Assembly (NCBI GenBank): GCA_034506395.1
Contig: JAPDPQ010000044.1
Span: 1 to 37,272, forward strand
DNA: 37,272 nucleotides
Source of the DNA: a candidate division KSB1 bacterium
Lineage (GTDB): Bacteria; Zhuqueibacterota; Zhuqueibacteria; Thermofontimicrobiales; Thermofontimicrobiaceae
Direction: 5' to 3'
Made by a program: the position numbers and the translations under genes. The notes under the pieces are model-generated. The model saw only the letters and a list, made by a program, of their open reading frames with translations. It was not told the origin of the DNA and ran no database searches. Shown in pieces: positions 8,058 through 16,860 of the stretch (within the stretch, counting starts at the first letter, position 1; each line of letters starts with the position of its first letter).

Positions 8058-8834
8058 CTAAGATCTTAAATAAGAGGCACCATTCACATCGATAATGCAT
8101 CCAGTGAGGAAATCAATCCCCTCTGAAGCCAAGAACAGGGCGGTGTTGGCAACTTCGCTAGGATAAGCGACTCGATTAAGCGGACTTTGTTTTCGAATTT
8201 CAATGCCGCGTTCGCCTTGGAGCGCCGAGCGCGCCATTTCGGTCTCAACAAATCCTGGAGCGATTACATAAACGAAAATATGATAGGGCGCCAAGGCCTG
8301 AGCCAGCGATTGACTCATAGCGTTGAGCCCGGCCTTGCTTGCGCCGTAACTGGGAGCCAAAGGTTCACCGCGAAAGGCGCCTCGGCTGGAAACATTGATG
8401 ATTTTGCCGCCGCCGTGCTGCATCATATTTTTTGCAACCAAAAAGGTAACATTGGCTGCTCCAATGAGATTTGTTGCAATGGTTCGCTGCCACTTATTCT
8501 GCCATTCTTCATAGCTTTGCTCTGCAATCGGCGCTTCCTCGAAGATTCCAGCATTATTGACCAGAATATCGATGCGCTGCGTCTTGGAGAGCACTGCATC
8601 CACCATTGCTTTTGTTGCCATAGGATCGGAGATATCAGCCGATGCAATAAAATGATCGCCTGGTTTTAACTTGGCAAGTGTCTGTTCCGCAGCCATCTGA
8701 TTTTTGTGATAGTGGACAATTACCCGAGCGTCGTTTTCGGCAAAGCGTATTGCAATAGCCCTCCCAATGCCGCGAGAAGCACCTGTAATGAGTACTGTTT
8801 TTCCCGAAAGATCAACATTCAGATTTTGGGTCAT
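8058..8834 (-). CDS. SDR-family NAD(P)-dependent oxidoreductase (FabG-like)
   Basis: A classical short-chain dehydrogenase/reductase of 258 residues. The nucleotide-binding motif TGASRGIG is at 18-25, NNAG at 93-96, the active-site Asn in ATNLIG at 122, and the catalytic triad Ser150-Tyr163-Lys167 (SYGASK). The C terminus VNGASYL resembles the VDGG region of FabG-type enzymes. The substrate cannot be told from sequence; 3-oxoacyl reductase or a sugar/alcohol dehydrogenase are both possible. No fatty-acid synthesis genes are nearby. The hexosaminidase lies upstream on the same strand, but the 283-bp gap argues against tight coupling. Confidence 0.92.
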   Translation of the reverse strand: MTQNLNVDLSGKTVLITGASRGIGRAIAIRFAENDARVIVHYHKNQMAAEQTLAKLKPGDHFIASADISDPMATKAMVDAVLSKTQRIDILVNNAGIFEEAPIAEQSYEEWQNKWQRTIATNLIGAANVTFLVAKNMMQHGGGKIINVSSRGAFRGEPLAPSYGASKAGLNAMSQSLAQALAPYHIFVYVIAPGFVETEMARSALQGERGIEIRKQSPLNRVAYPSEVANTALFLASEGIDFLTGCIIDVNGASYLRS

Positions 8835-9054
8835 AATTTGGCCTTTTGAAGATTTATTATTAGAGTTCTGAAAAAGGTGCTAATTCCTGCATTCCAGCCC
8901 ACCAGCTGACGGCAGGAAATTCGATTCTTTTTTTGATTCCATGAATGTTAAAGATTCGTCCTTCCGCTGGGCTCTGATTGGAATGATCCAGATTTTGAAT
9001 TTTGTGGAAATCAACTTCATTTTTTGAAGGAAGGAGCTGCGTCTCAGATTTAGA

Positions 9055-9085
9055 CTGATTCCATCGCATGAAGCGATGGAATCAG
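9055..9085. repeat. Perfect 13-bp inverted repeat (hairpin)
   Basis: CTGATTCCATCGC (9055-9067) is perfectly inverted at 9073-9085 around the 5-nt loop ATGAA. It lies 33 bp downstream of the hexosaminidase stop, but no T-run follows on either strand, so it is not a standard intrinsic terminator. It may still block 3' decay of that mRNA or be a dispersed palindrome. Confidence 0.7.
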
Positions 9086-9117
9086 TGGCGATGCAATTCA
9101 TTTAAAAAATTCTATAA

Positions 9118-11178
9118 TTAATTTGTGTCGCGAGCTGCCTGGTTGATCAGCTTTTCGATCGCGGAGATAATCATAAGCTCGGTTTCGCCGCGAGGGGTTT
9201 TGGCTTGATTAGCTATTTGGAGGCTATTAGCCTTCCAAGTGCGATCAGCTAGTTGGCCGGTTTCGAGATAATGGATCGCTTGCAGACCAACAGTTGCCAG
9301 TTGTGACAAATCATAAGATAGGCTTTCAATCTCTCTGAGTATGGGAGATCCTGCGATGATCGGCTTCAAGAGTTCATGGTTGTTTTGCCAGAGGACAAGA
9401 TCGTTTTTGATAGCTTGCCAAAGCCCGTTTGCTGAGCTGGGATTAGCGAGCAGGCTATCCACTCGATTTCGGAACAGGCGAGCTACTTTGGCATCAGGGC
9501 GAGCCGCATCTACCACCCGAGTAAGCGGTGAAAACGATGTATATTGCCGCAATTGACCTCGAGTGTAAATTTTGACTGGCTCGATGACATCAACCAAAGT
9601 TTTTAGTGGGGAAAAATCTGTATTATTTGCTAAGCGACGCAACATCATTAAATAATTCTTATCATGCGTTAGACCCAAATGTTCGAGTCGAAAACTCATT
9701 GTCTCAAGCCGTCGGTACATATCCTCCACATCTCGGATGTGCTCTGGCGACCATAGCCGTTCAGCAATAGCTGCGGTTCGTGGCCAGATGCGCGAGTCTA
9801 TGGTCTCGGCACAAACGAACTCCGACCACATGGTGGCTTCACCGCCCAAAATAAACGATCGTTCGGATTCTGAAATGGGGGCATCGCTGGGAAGCGGGTC
9901 GTTCAAATAATGGTAATCGGTGGGCTGGATCAGATCAATGTAATAGCCATTGGACAGCAAGCAGCGATAGCCTTTTCTTGCCGCTTCATACAAGCTTTCT
10001 CTACCCCGCCACGATTGAATAACGATATCCTTAGGCAATTCTGATTCAAATATTTCATCCCATCCCACCATTTTTTTGCCATATTTGCCAAGGATTTTGT
10101 GAATCCTACGGTTGAAATGTCCCTGAAGTTCAGCCGTTGTGCGGAAGTTATGTTTCTTCATGAACGCCTGAATATGAGGATTAGCGCTCCATTGTTTGCC
10201 ATTGTTTTCATCTCCGCCGATGTGAATATATTCATCGGGGAACAGCGTTGCCATTTCTTTGAAGAATTTATCTAAAAATTGATAGGTGGATTCGCGGGTT
10301 GGGTCCATGACCGGATCGTGGATGCCCCAGGTGCGCTTGATCTGATAAGGCCCTGGTGCGCTGGCTAATTCTGGATAGCCAACAAACCAGCTTGTCGCGT
10401 GACCTGGCATATCGAATTCGGGCACCACTCGGATACCACGCTCAGCAGCATAGGCAATAACTTCCTTGATCTGTTCATGGGTGTAGTAGAAACCATCGGA
10501 ACCAAGCTCGTGCAATTTGGGGAAGGTTTTACATTCTACCCGAAAACCTTGATCCTCAGTGAGATGCCAATGCAAGACATTCATTTTCACTGCTGCCATG
10601 CCATCAAGATTGCGCTTGATGACATCAACTGGCATAAAATGACGCCCTACATCGATCAATAGTCCGCGCCAGACGAATCGCGGCGCATCCTCGATTTCGA
10701 CGCCAGGCAGATAATAAGCGTTAGAATCTGCCATAACCAATTGAAGCAAGGTCTCTAGCCCGCGCAGAACTCCTAAATCGGTTTCAGCGCTCAACTCGAT
10801 CGTCCGATTGGTTACCAACAGTCTATAGCTTTCGTTTTCATGCAATGCTAACTTCCCTGGCCTTTGGCAGTGAACAATTAGGCTGGCTTGGTCTGTTTTG
10901 GGATCATTATTTATGATTAAGTCCCTCGGTAGAAATAACCCTGTCAGCCTTGCTAATCGTGCCATCGTTCTGGTTGTAGCGTGTTGAAGCCTCGGGCTGG
11001 CATGGCCGCTAATTGCTACGGAGAATGAATCAGAGAGGACAAACTTGTCGCTTGTCATCTTGATCGTGGCTGGAATTGGCATCAGAATTGGCCCTGTCAT
11101 CGTCTTCACCCCACCAAATAGTGTCATCACTTGAAAGATCAACAGAATTACGGCAAAAAACATCCATCTTGTTCGCAT
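9118..11178 (-). CDS. Secreted GH20 beta-N-acetylhexosaminidase
   Basis: Removes terminal N-acetylglucosamine (or GalNAc) from chitin-derived or glycoconjugate oligosaccharides by substrate-assisted catalysis. An N-terminal hydrophobic segment (residues about 5-22) acts as export signal. Residues about 30-160 match the alpha/beta GH20b domain. The catalytic TIM barrel begins with RFVWRGLLIDVGRHF; the Asp-Glu pair is D323-E324 in HIGGDENNG. About residues 500-686 form a helical tail that I cannot assign. The start at 11178 has a strong GGAGGAGG sequence (11183-11190). The role is likely periplasmic or extracellular amino-sugar scavenging, or peptidoglycan sugar turnover. The gene stands alone. 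Confidence 0.95.
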   Translation of the reverse strand: MRTRWMFFAVILLIFQVMTLFGGVKTMTGPILMPIPATIKMTSDKFVLSDSFSVAISGHASPRLQHATTRTMARLARLTGLFLPRDLIINNDPKTDQASLIVHCQRPGKLALHENESYRLLVTNRTIELSAETDLGVLRGLETLLQLVMADSNAYYLPGVEIEDAPRFVWRGLLIDVGRHFMPVDVIKRNLDGMAAVKMNVLHWHLTEDQGFRVECKTFPKLHELGSDGFYYTHEQIKEVIAYAAERGIRVVPEFDMPGHATSWFVGYPELASAPGPYQIKRTWGIHDPVMDPTRESTYQFLDKFFKEMATLFPDEYIHIGGDENNGKQWSANPHIQAFMKKHNFRTTAELQGHFNRRIHKILGKYGKKMVGWDEIFESELPKDIVIQSWRGRESLYEAARKGYRCLLSNGYYIDLIQPTDYHYLNDPLPSDAPISESERSFILGGEATMWSEFVCAETIDSRIWPRTAAIAERLWSPEHIRDVEDMYRRLETMSFRLEHLGLTHDKNYLMMLRRLANNTDFSPLKTLVDVIEPVKIYTRGQLRQYTSFSPLTRVVDAARPDAKVARLFRNRVDSLLANPSSANGLWQAIKNDLVLWQNNHELLKPIIAGSPILREIESLSYDLSQLATVGLQAIHYLETGQLADRTWKANSLQIANQAKTPRGETELMIISAIEKLINQAARDTN

Positions 11179-11438
11179 TTTTCCTCCTCCATTGTCAAAT
11201 GAGCACCTATAGTACTACGGAAATCGATTTGATAGATAGATTATAATAAGAAATTTTTTGTAAAGATTCAACACTTTCATCGAAAATTTAACATTGAATT
11301 GGCAAGCAAATTTTGGCTTGCTGTGAAATATCGAAAAAAAGCAAAAAAGCCTTTGATCCGAATACTAAAAAATCGTATATTTTGACCGTTTGTGTCTTAA
11401 ACCTAGGCAAATTCCCTCGCAAACAGCAAGGAGAAATT

Positions 11439-12710
11439 ATGGATCAATCAACTCGAATCGAACAAGCTTACGAGATCGCGAAACAGCGCTATGCTGAGTT
11501 AGGCGTTGATACGGAGCGTGCAATTGAACAGCTACGTCACATTTCTATTTCAATCCATTGCTGGCAGGCCGATGATGTTGGAGGTTTCGAAGCACCAGAT
11601 GCGTCTCTGGCTGGAAGCGGGCTTCAGGTAACTGGTAATTTCCCTGGCAAGGCTCGAAATGTCGAAGAGTTGCGCCGAGATTTAATTCAAGCGCTAAAAT
11701 TGATTCCGGGCTACCACCGCGTGAATCTACATGCCATCTACGGCGAGTTCGGTGGCAAGCGAATTGATCGTGATGCGATTCGCCCAGAGCATTTTCAAGG
11801 TTGGGTCGACTGGGCTCGGCATCATCAACTGAAATTGGATTTTAATGCCACCTGTTTTGCTCATCCCAAAGCCAGTCAGGGTTACACATTGAGCAGCAAA
11901 GACGCTGCAATCCGTAAATTCTGGATTGAACATGTGAAGCGCTGCCGGGAGATCAGCGCATTTATGGGGCGGGAATTGAATAGCTCCTGTATTCACAATC
12001 TATGGATCCCCGATGGCAGCAAAGATAGCCCAGTTGATCGCTGGACCCATCGCGCGCTGCTCAAACAGTCCTTGGATGAGATTTTTGCGATTCATTATCC
12101 CGAGACCGAAATGAAAGATGCCATCGAAAGCAAGCTGTTTGGCATTGGAAGCGAATCTTATGTCGTTGGTTCCCATGAATTTTATCTTGATTATGGTATT
12201 TCCAGAAACAAAATGATCTGTTTGGACATGGGACATTTTCACCCCACTGAGTCCATCGCTGACAAAATTTCTGCGATCCTGCAATTCTCCAATGAATTAT
12301 TGTTGCATGTGAGCCGTGGGGTTCGTTGGGATAGCGATCATGTGGTCATTTTAAATGATGAGTTAAAAGGAGTATCTGAAGAGATCATCCGCGCAGACGC
12401 GCTTCATCGGGTTCATTTCGCGCTGGACTTCTTTGATGCCAGCATGAATCGAATTGGAGCTTACGTCATCGGAACTCGAGCAGTTCAGAAAAGTCTGTTG
12501 CTTGCCCTATTGGAGCCCACTGCAAAATTGCGGGAGCACGAAAATCGTGGCGACCTTTTCGCCCGACTTGCCCTATTGGAGGAAATCAAGACTTTGCCTT
12601 TTGGTGCAGTGTGGGAGTATTATTGTTTGATCAATAATGTTCCCATTGGAACAAGCATAATCGAGGAAATAAAGCGATATGAGCAGGAGGTCTTGATCAA
12701 ACGGAGCTGA
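11439..12710 (+). CDS. rhaA: L-rhamnose isomerase
   Basis: Converts L-rhamnose to L-rhamnulose in the cytoplasm, a metal-dependent TIM-barrel isomerase. At 423 residues it is close to E. coli RhaA (about 419) and aligns along its full length from memory: ISIHCWQADDVGGFE near the N terminus, TGNFPGKARN, LNLHAIYGEFGG, ESKLFGIGSESYVVGS, CLDMGHFHPTES, LHVSRGVRWDSDHVV and LDFFDAS. The frame is open from 11313, but the ATG at 11439 has AAGGAG 6 nt upstream and matches the family N terminus, so I choose it. No rhamnulokinase, aldolase or transporter gene is in the window, so the rest of the pathway must be elsewhere. Confidence 0.97.
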   Translation: MDQSTRIEQAYEIAKQRYAELGVDTERAIEQLRHISISIHCWQADDVGGFEAPDASLAGSGLQVTGNFPGKARNVEELRRDLIQALKLIPGYHRVNLHAIYGEFGGKRIDRDAIRPEHFQGWVDWARHHQLKLDFNATCFAHPKASQGYTLSSKDAAIRKFWIEHVKRCREISAFMGRELNSSCIHNLWIPDGSKDSPVDRWTHRALLKQSLDEIFAIHYPETEMKDAIESKLFGIGSESYVVGSHEFYLDYGISRNKMICLDMGHFHPTESIADKISAILQFSNELLLHVSRGVRWDSDHVVILNDELKGVSEEIIRADALHRVHFALDFFDASMNRIGAYVIGTRAVQKSLLLALLEPTAKLREHENRGDLFARLALLEEIKTLPFGAVWEYYCLINNVPIGTSIIEEIKRYEQEVLIKRS

Positions 12711-12733
12711 TCCACAAAAAATTGTCTTTGCAA

Positions 12734-12765
12734 GGCCTGGGGAGTGTTTGAAAGTCCCCCAGGCC
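12734..12765 (+). terminator. Possible rhaA terminator hairpin
   Basis: GGCCTGGGG (12734-12742) pairs exactly with CCCCAGGCC (12757-12765) around a 14-nt loop, 24 nt after the rhaA stop. The downstream sequence ATCCTTTG is only weakly T-rich, so the terminator call is tentative. Confidence 0.4.
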
Positions 12766-13240
12766 ATCCTTTGAATCTCAGAAGCCAGAATAGCCCAAAC
12801 TTGTTTGATTTAACCTTCCCTGATTGTTGTGTGGATTGTATTCTCACCCACCGTGACATAAAATGTAACTATCAATTTGGATGCTGAAAAAACATGAAAG
12901 GCCAATGATGGACCTATCTTTTTTAGCGAGGTCCCTGCGGTTACATCTCATCGATAATCAACAGGAAATTTTTACTTGCTCCAAATTGAAAATTCATCCT
13001 TCGGATTCTTTGTAGATTTCATAAGCTATGCATTCATCCAGCTATAATCATTCCCGGTCAACAATGGATTTAGGCATCAGGTTATATTGAAAGGGTGCTG
13101 AAGAGATTGAGGGGAGAAAAAATATTTTAAGCCAGAAAAATTATCCAAAATATCTTGAAACTTTCGTGGCGCTCAGGCGTAACAGTTGGCAAATTTGTGG
13201 ACCGAAAATGATCTGCAATTTTTTTTGATGAGCATGTTTA

Positions 13241-13256
13241 CTTACCGTTAGGTAGA
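13241..13256. promoter_or_regulatory. Predicted TetR operator before tetR
   Basis: CTTACCGTTAGGTAG contains TACC and GGTA as inverted arms around GTTA, flanked by TTTA and AAA. It ends about 10 nt before the tetR ATG. This position and shape fit autoregulation by the TetR repressor, perhaps extended to the downstream efflux genes. Binding is inference. Confidence 0.5.
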
Positions 13257-13265
13257 AATATTGGT

Positions 13266-13874
13266 ATGGAGCAAAATATCAAGCTAAAAATAGACAATGA
13301 TAATTCAACGAAAGCCACGATTTTCAAAGCGGCTGCCAAACTATTTGCTGAAAAAGGCTTCAACGGCGTTTCTATGCGGGAGATTTCCGAGTTATCCAAT
13401 GTAACCAAGCCAACCATTTATTATTATTTTGGGAACAAAGAAGGAATTTATAAAGCGTTGATTCAGGAAGCGCTCAATTATCATTTGGAAGATTTAAAAC
13501 AAATTGCAGCGCTCAAAATCCCAATGAAGCAAAAGCTAATAGAATTGCTTAAACGACGATTTCAGATCAGCCTTCAATATCCTGAATTGACGAAGTTTGT
13601 ATTGCAGGTCTTCACCCATTATGAGAAACTGCCATGCCTGGATGGGTTTGAGTCAGAAGTGGCAGCTCACGCCAAAATTTTTGCCGAGATGATTCAGCAA
13701 GGGATCGATTCTGGTGAATTTGGTCCCAGTGCTCGGCCAGAATTGGTAGTCCACGTCATCGGCGCAGTGCTATTGCATTTCCTGATGAACCAGTTGAACA
13801 GCGCTGAGCAGATCCTTTCTGATCAATTAGCGGAAGAGCTGATTGAGTTGTTGTTTAAGGGTTTAAATGAATAG
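13266..13874 (+). CDS. TetR/AcrR-family transcriptional regulator
   Basis: A 202-residue one-component repressor. The N-terminal helix-turn-helix covers residues about 17-63, with FAEKGFNGVSMREISELSNV and PTIYYYFGNKEGIYKAL typical of the family. The C-terminal ligand-binding helices are variable. A palindrome lies immediately upstream. The TolC-HlyD-RND genes follow on the same strand, an arrangement usual for local control of efflux in response to a toxic compound. No clear ribosome binding site precedes the ATG. Confidence 0.93.
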   Translation: MEQNIKLKIDNDNSTKATIFKAAAKLFAEKGFNGVSMREISELSNVTKPTIYYYFGNKEGIYKALIQEALNYHLEDLKQIAALKIPMKQKLIELLKRRFQISLQYPELTKFVLQVFTHYEKLPCLDGFESEVAAHAKIFAEMIQQGIDSGEFGPSARPELVVHVIGAVLLHFLMNQLNSAEQILSDQLAEELIELLFKGLNE

Positions 13875-14113
13875 GGATTGCAATTCATCCTAACTTTGCG
13901 AAAATGCTTGAGCGCGATCTGAGCGATATTTTTGTATCAATCATCCGCTAATCGGGCCCTGAAGAGTGACTATCAATCTGAGATTGCAACAAGGCTTTTG
14001 TCGAACGGATCGTTTGAGCGGATGGTTGGCAACAAAATTCTTCGGTTTGTCTGCTTAATGAAGATTTGGTTATTAAACGAATTTGCTTAATAGATGATCT
14101 ATGGGAGGTCGGA

Positions 14114-15502
14114 ATGATATTCAAACAGAGGGTTTTAATTTTATCCGTGATTACTGTGCTGCTTTTGCCGATCATCGGGAATAGTCAGGAGGTACTTGTT
14201 TTAGATTTAGATCGAAGTGTGGATCTGGCGCTAAAAAATAACCCAAGCATTCGGATGGCGGAGAAGGAGCTCTCGAAGGCTCGAGCTGGCGTTTGGGAGT
14301 CGGTTTCCAATATTCTGCCGCATCTGGATGGTTCGGTCAGTTTCCAGAAGGCATGGGCCATCCAGGAGACGGTGATCCCGAATTTCATTAAAATGATGTT
14401 GCCTCCAGGAACGCCTGGGCTGGAGCTTTATCCTGACTACGTTAGGGTCGCTTTTGGTATTGAGAATACTTTTCGCTATGGTGCCAGTGTCACCCAGCCA
14501 TTATTTTTGGGAGGTGCAGGGATCGCGGGGGTTCAGGTCGCCATGGCAGCGCGCGATGCTGCCGAGCTGAATCTCGAGGAACAGCGCCAGCAATTGATCT
14601 ACCAAACGGCTGATGCATTTTATCTTTGTCTGCTCACCAAGGAACTGGTGAAAGTCCAGGAGGAGGCGATGGCGCAAGCGCAGGCGAATCTCGAGAATGT
14701 GATCAAAAAATATGATGTTGGTATGGCATCGGGGTTTGACAAGATGCGGGCTGAGGTTGAGGCGGCCAATTTACAGCCAGAGTTGATCGCTGCGAAAAAC
14801 AATTATCAAACCGCTTTGACTCAGTTAAAGACGATCCTTGGGTTAAAGCGCGAGGCTCTGATCGAGGTGCAGGGACAGTTGGAGTATGTCAATGATGAGT
14901 TCGGCGATATGCCCTTGGAGGAAATTCAGCGATTGGCTTTAAAGGATCGACCAGTTGTGCGGGCATTATCAGAGCAAAAATACATGGCCCAGAAAGGAAT
15001 TGCTCTGGCACGAAGTAATTTTCTCCCCAAGTTGTTCTTCCAGACCGATTATTCTTATATGGCGATGAGAAATGATTATAAATTTCGACAAGATGATTTC
15101 AGCAAAGGCTTTACTTCCTCATTGAGCCTCCAAATTCCGTTATTCAAGGGTTTCAAATCGGCGGCCCAGTTCCATCAAGCACAATTGGATTTCAAAAAGA
15201 TGCTCGATTCCGAAAAACAGGTGTATGATGGGATTGCTGCGGAAGCCGAAATGGCCTACAATAAATTTCAAGAGGCGCGTCAAAAATACCTCTCTGCTCG
15301 ACAGACTGTTGATTTAGCTCAGGAAGCATTGCGGTTGGCAAATCTGATGTATGATGAGGGGATGAATACTCAATTGGATGTATTAAATTCGCAACTCGCT
15401 TTAACCCGTGCCAAATTGAACTATGCCAATTCTGTGTACGAATATCAGAAGGCGCGATATCAATTGCGGAAAGCTACGGGCAAACTGTCTAGTGTATTAT
15501 AG
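14114..15502 (+). CDS. TolC-family outer membrane efflux protein
   Basis: Outer-membrane channel of a tripartite efflux pump. It has 462 residues with an N-terminal signal peptide (hydrophobic residues about 8-22, cleavage near NSQ). The duplicated outer-membrane-efflux domain is visible as two halves, each beginning with a long helix: DRSVDLALKNNPSIR near residue 35 and EIQRLALKDRPVVRAL in the second half. The C-terminal helix pattern NYANSVYEYQKARYQLRKATG is typical (given as landmark). The frame is open from 14066, but the ATG at 14114 has GGGAGG upstream and gives the signal peptide directly. First structural gene after tetR. Confidence 0.94.
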   Translation: MIFKQRVLILSVITVLLLPIIGNSQEVLVLDLDRSVDLALKNNPSIRMAEKELSKARAGVWESVSNILPHLDGSVSFQKAWAIQETVIPNFIKMMLPPGTPGLELYPDYVRVAFGIENTFRYGASVTQPLFLGGAGIAGVQVAMAARDAAELNLEEQRQQLIYQTADAFYLCLLTKELVKVQEEAMAQAQANLENVIKKYDVGMASGFDKMRAEVEAANLQPELIAAKNNYQTALTQLKTILGLKREALIEVQGQLEYVNDEFGDMPLEEIQRLALKDRPVVRALSEQKYMAQKGIALARSNFLPKLFFQTDYSYMAMRNDYKFRQDDFSKGFTSSLSLQIPLFKGFKSAAQFHQAQLDFKKMLDSEKQVYDGIAAEAEMAYNKFQEARQKYLSARQTVDLAQEALRLANLMYDEGMNTQLDVLNSQLALTRAKLNYANSVYEYQKARYQLRKATGKLSSVL

Positions 15503-15726
15503 CTGTGAAAACATTGCCTTCGAATCGCTGATGAACGAGTTGCAGAATGAAAAAATCAAATCTGTTCCGGGCATGTTTTCATTTTGTTGTCTGCTGATGG
15601 ATGGAAATCTGCTCATGCATTTAATTTGAAAGAGAGGATGGGATTGTTCATTTGCGGCATTGACTGTTGCGAGCAAAAAATTGGTTTGTTTTAGAATATT
15701 TTTTAATAAAAAATAAGGAGCTTAAA

Positions 15727-16860
15727 ATGAAACGGATGGTATTAGTTGTAGTGGTGTTGGCTTGGCTATCTGCCATGATCATGGCTGGATGTGATCGCTC
15801 GAGTTCGAGAGCCACCGAGACTGAGGTCAAAATACCAGTCGAGGTGATGACGGTGAAATTGGGGGATGTGGTTCAATCGTTGACATACAGTGGAGATATC
15901 AAGGCTGAGACCGAGGTAAAGGTGTTTTCGAAGATCCCAGATCGGATCGAACGATTTTTTGTTGATGTGGGAGATGAGGTAAGGCGAGGGTCTCCCATTG
16001 CGAAAGTTGTCGCCACGACGATCGAGCAAGCGGTGAGGCAAGCGGAGGCGGGATTAGCGGCTGCGCGCGCCCAAGAAGCGAACTTGCGGGTTGAATTTGA
16101 GCGTGCCCAACGGCTGACCAATGAAAAAGCCATGAGCCCGCAACAATTCGATGCCATTAAAACCCAATATGAAGCGGTCAAGGCCCAGGTTGAACAAGCA
16201 GAAGCTGCGGTGAAGACGGCCCACAGCCAATTAGCTGATGCAACAATAACAGCCCCAATTAGCGGCGTGATCGGCAATCGCTATTATGAAGCCGGTGATA
16301 TGGCCAGCCCCGCTATGCCAGTAGTCACGATTGTACAAATGGATCGGGTCAAGATCACTTTTTATGCTACGGAAGAAGATCTGGGGAAGCTCGCCATTGG
16401 ACAAAAAGCAGCCGTGATGGTTAAAAGCTATCCCGATCGGACCTTTGAGGGAAAGGTGGTTAAAATTAGCCCAGTGCTCGATCCGTTGACTCGCATGGCC
16501 GAAGTCGAAGTGTTGATCGACAACAATCAAAGATTGCTCAAGCCAGGTATGTACGCTCAGGTGGAGGTTACGGTTGGCATTATCAAAGATGTGATTGTCG
16601 TGCCACGTTTCGCCGTGATCGAAAATACGACCTTGGAACGCATCGAGGGACAGGATCAAGTGATCAAAAACTATTATGTTTTTGTGGTAGATAGCAACAA
16701 AGCTTTTCAGAAAAAGTTAAGCGTTCAATATGCAAATCATAAATCCCTCGCCGTAAGTAGCGGCGTTGATATCGGAAGTAAATTGGTCATTGCAGGACAA
16801 AATAATCTTCGCGACGGCGTGGCTGTGACAATTATCAAAGGTGAGGAGGATAAATTATGA
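15727..16860 (+). CDS. RND efflux periplasmic adaptor (HlyD/AcrA family), lipoprotein
   Basis: Membrane-fusion protein that links the inner-membrane pump to the TolC channel. It has 377 residues from the ATG at 15727, which has AAGGAG 6 nt upstream; an upstream frame extension to 15667 is probably not translated. The signal ends in MAGC, so C22 is likely lipidated. The lipoyl halves flank a helical hairpin (about 95-160), then ATITAPISGVIGNRYYEAGD and the beta-barrel domain with VVKISPVLDPLTRMAEVEV. Its stop overlaps the RND gene start by ATGA. Confidence 0.95.
   Translation: MKRMVLVVVVLAWLSAMIMAGCDRSSSRATETEVKIPVEVMTVKLGDVVQSLTYSGDIKAETEVKVFSKIPDRIERFFVDVGDEVRRGSPIAKVVATTIEQAVRQAEAGLAAARAQEANLRVEFERAQRLTNEKAMSPQQFDAIKTQYEAVKAQVEQAEAAVKTAHSQLADATITAPISGVIGNRYYEAGDMASPAMPVVTIVQMDRVKITFYATEEDLGKLAIGQKAAVMVKSYPDRTFEGKVVKISPVLDPLTRMAEVEVLIDNNQRLLKPGMYAQVEVTVGIIKDVIVVPRFAVIENTTLERIEGQDQVIKNYYVFVVDSNKAFQKKLSVQYANHKSLAVSSGVDIGSKLVIAGQNNLRDGVAVTIIKGEEDKL

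Larger units (their letters stand above)
12711..13265. other. Intergenic region between rhaA and tetR
   Basis: No supported gene. It holds a hairpin just after rhaA (12734-12765) and the tetR operator near 13241-13255. The stretch 12780-13230 is A/T-rich without a credible coding frame or repeat that I could recognise. Confidence 0.6.

Noticed and set aside
8860..9101. Two overlapping small minus-strand frames
   Set aside because: They overlap each other and the 9055-9085 hairpin, and show no domain or good start.
15423..15629. Small frame across the tolC 3' end
   Set aside because: Starts within tolC in another frame and has no ribosome binding site.
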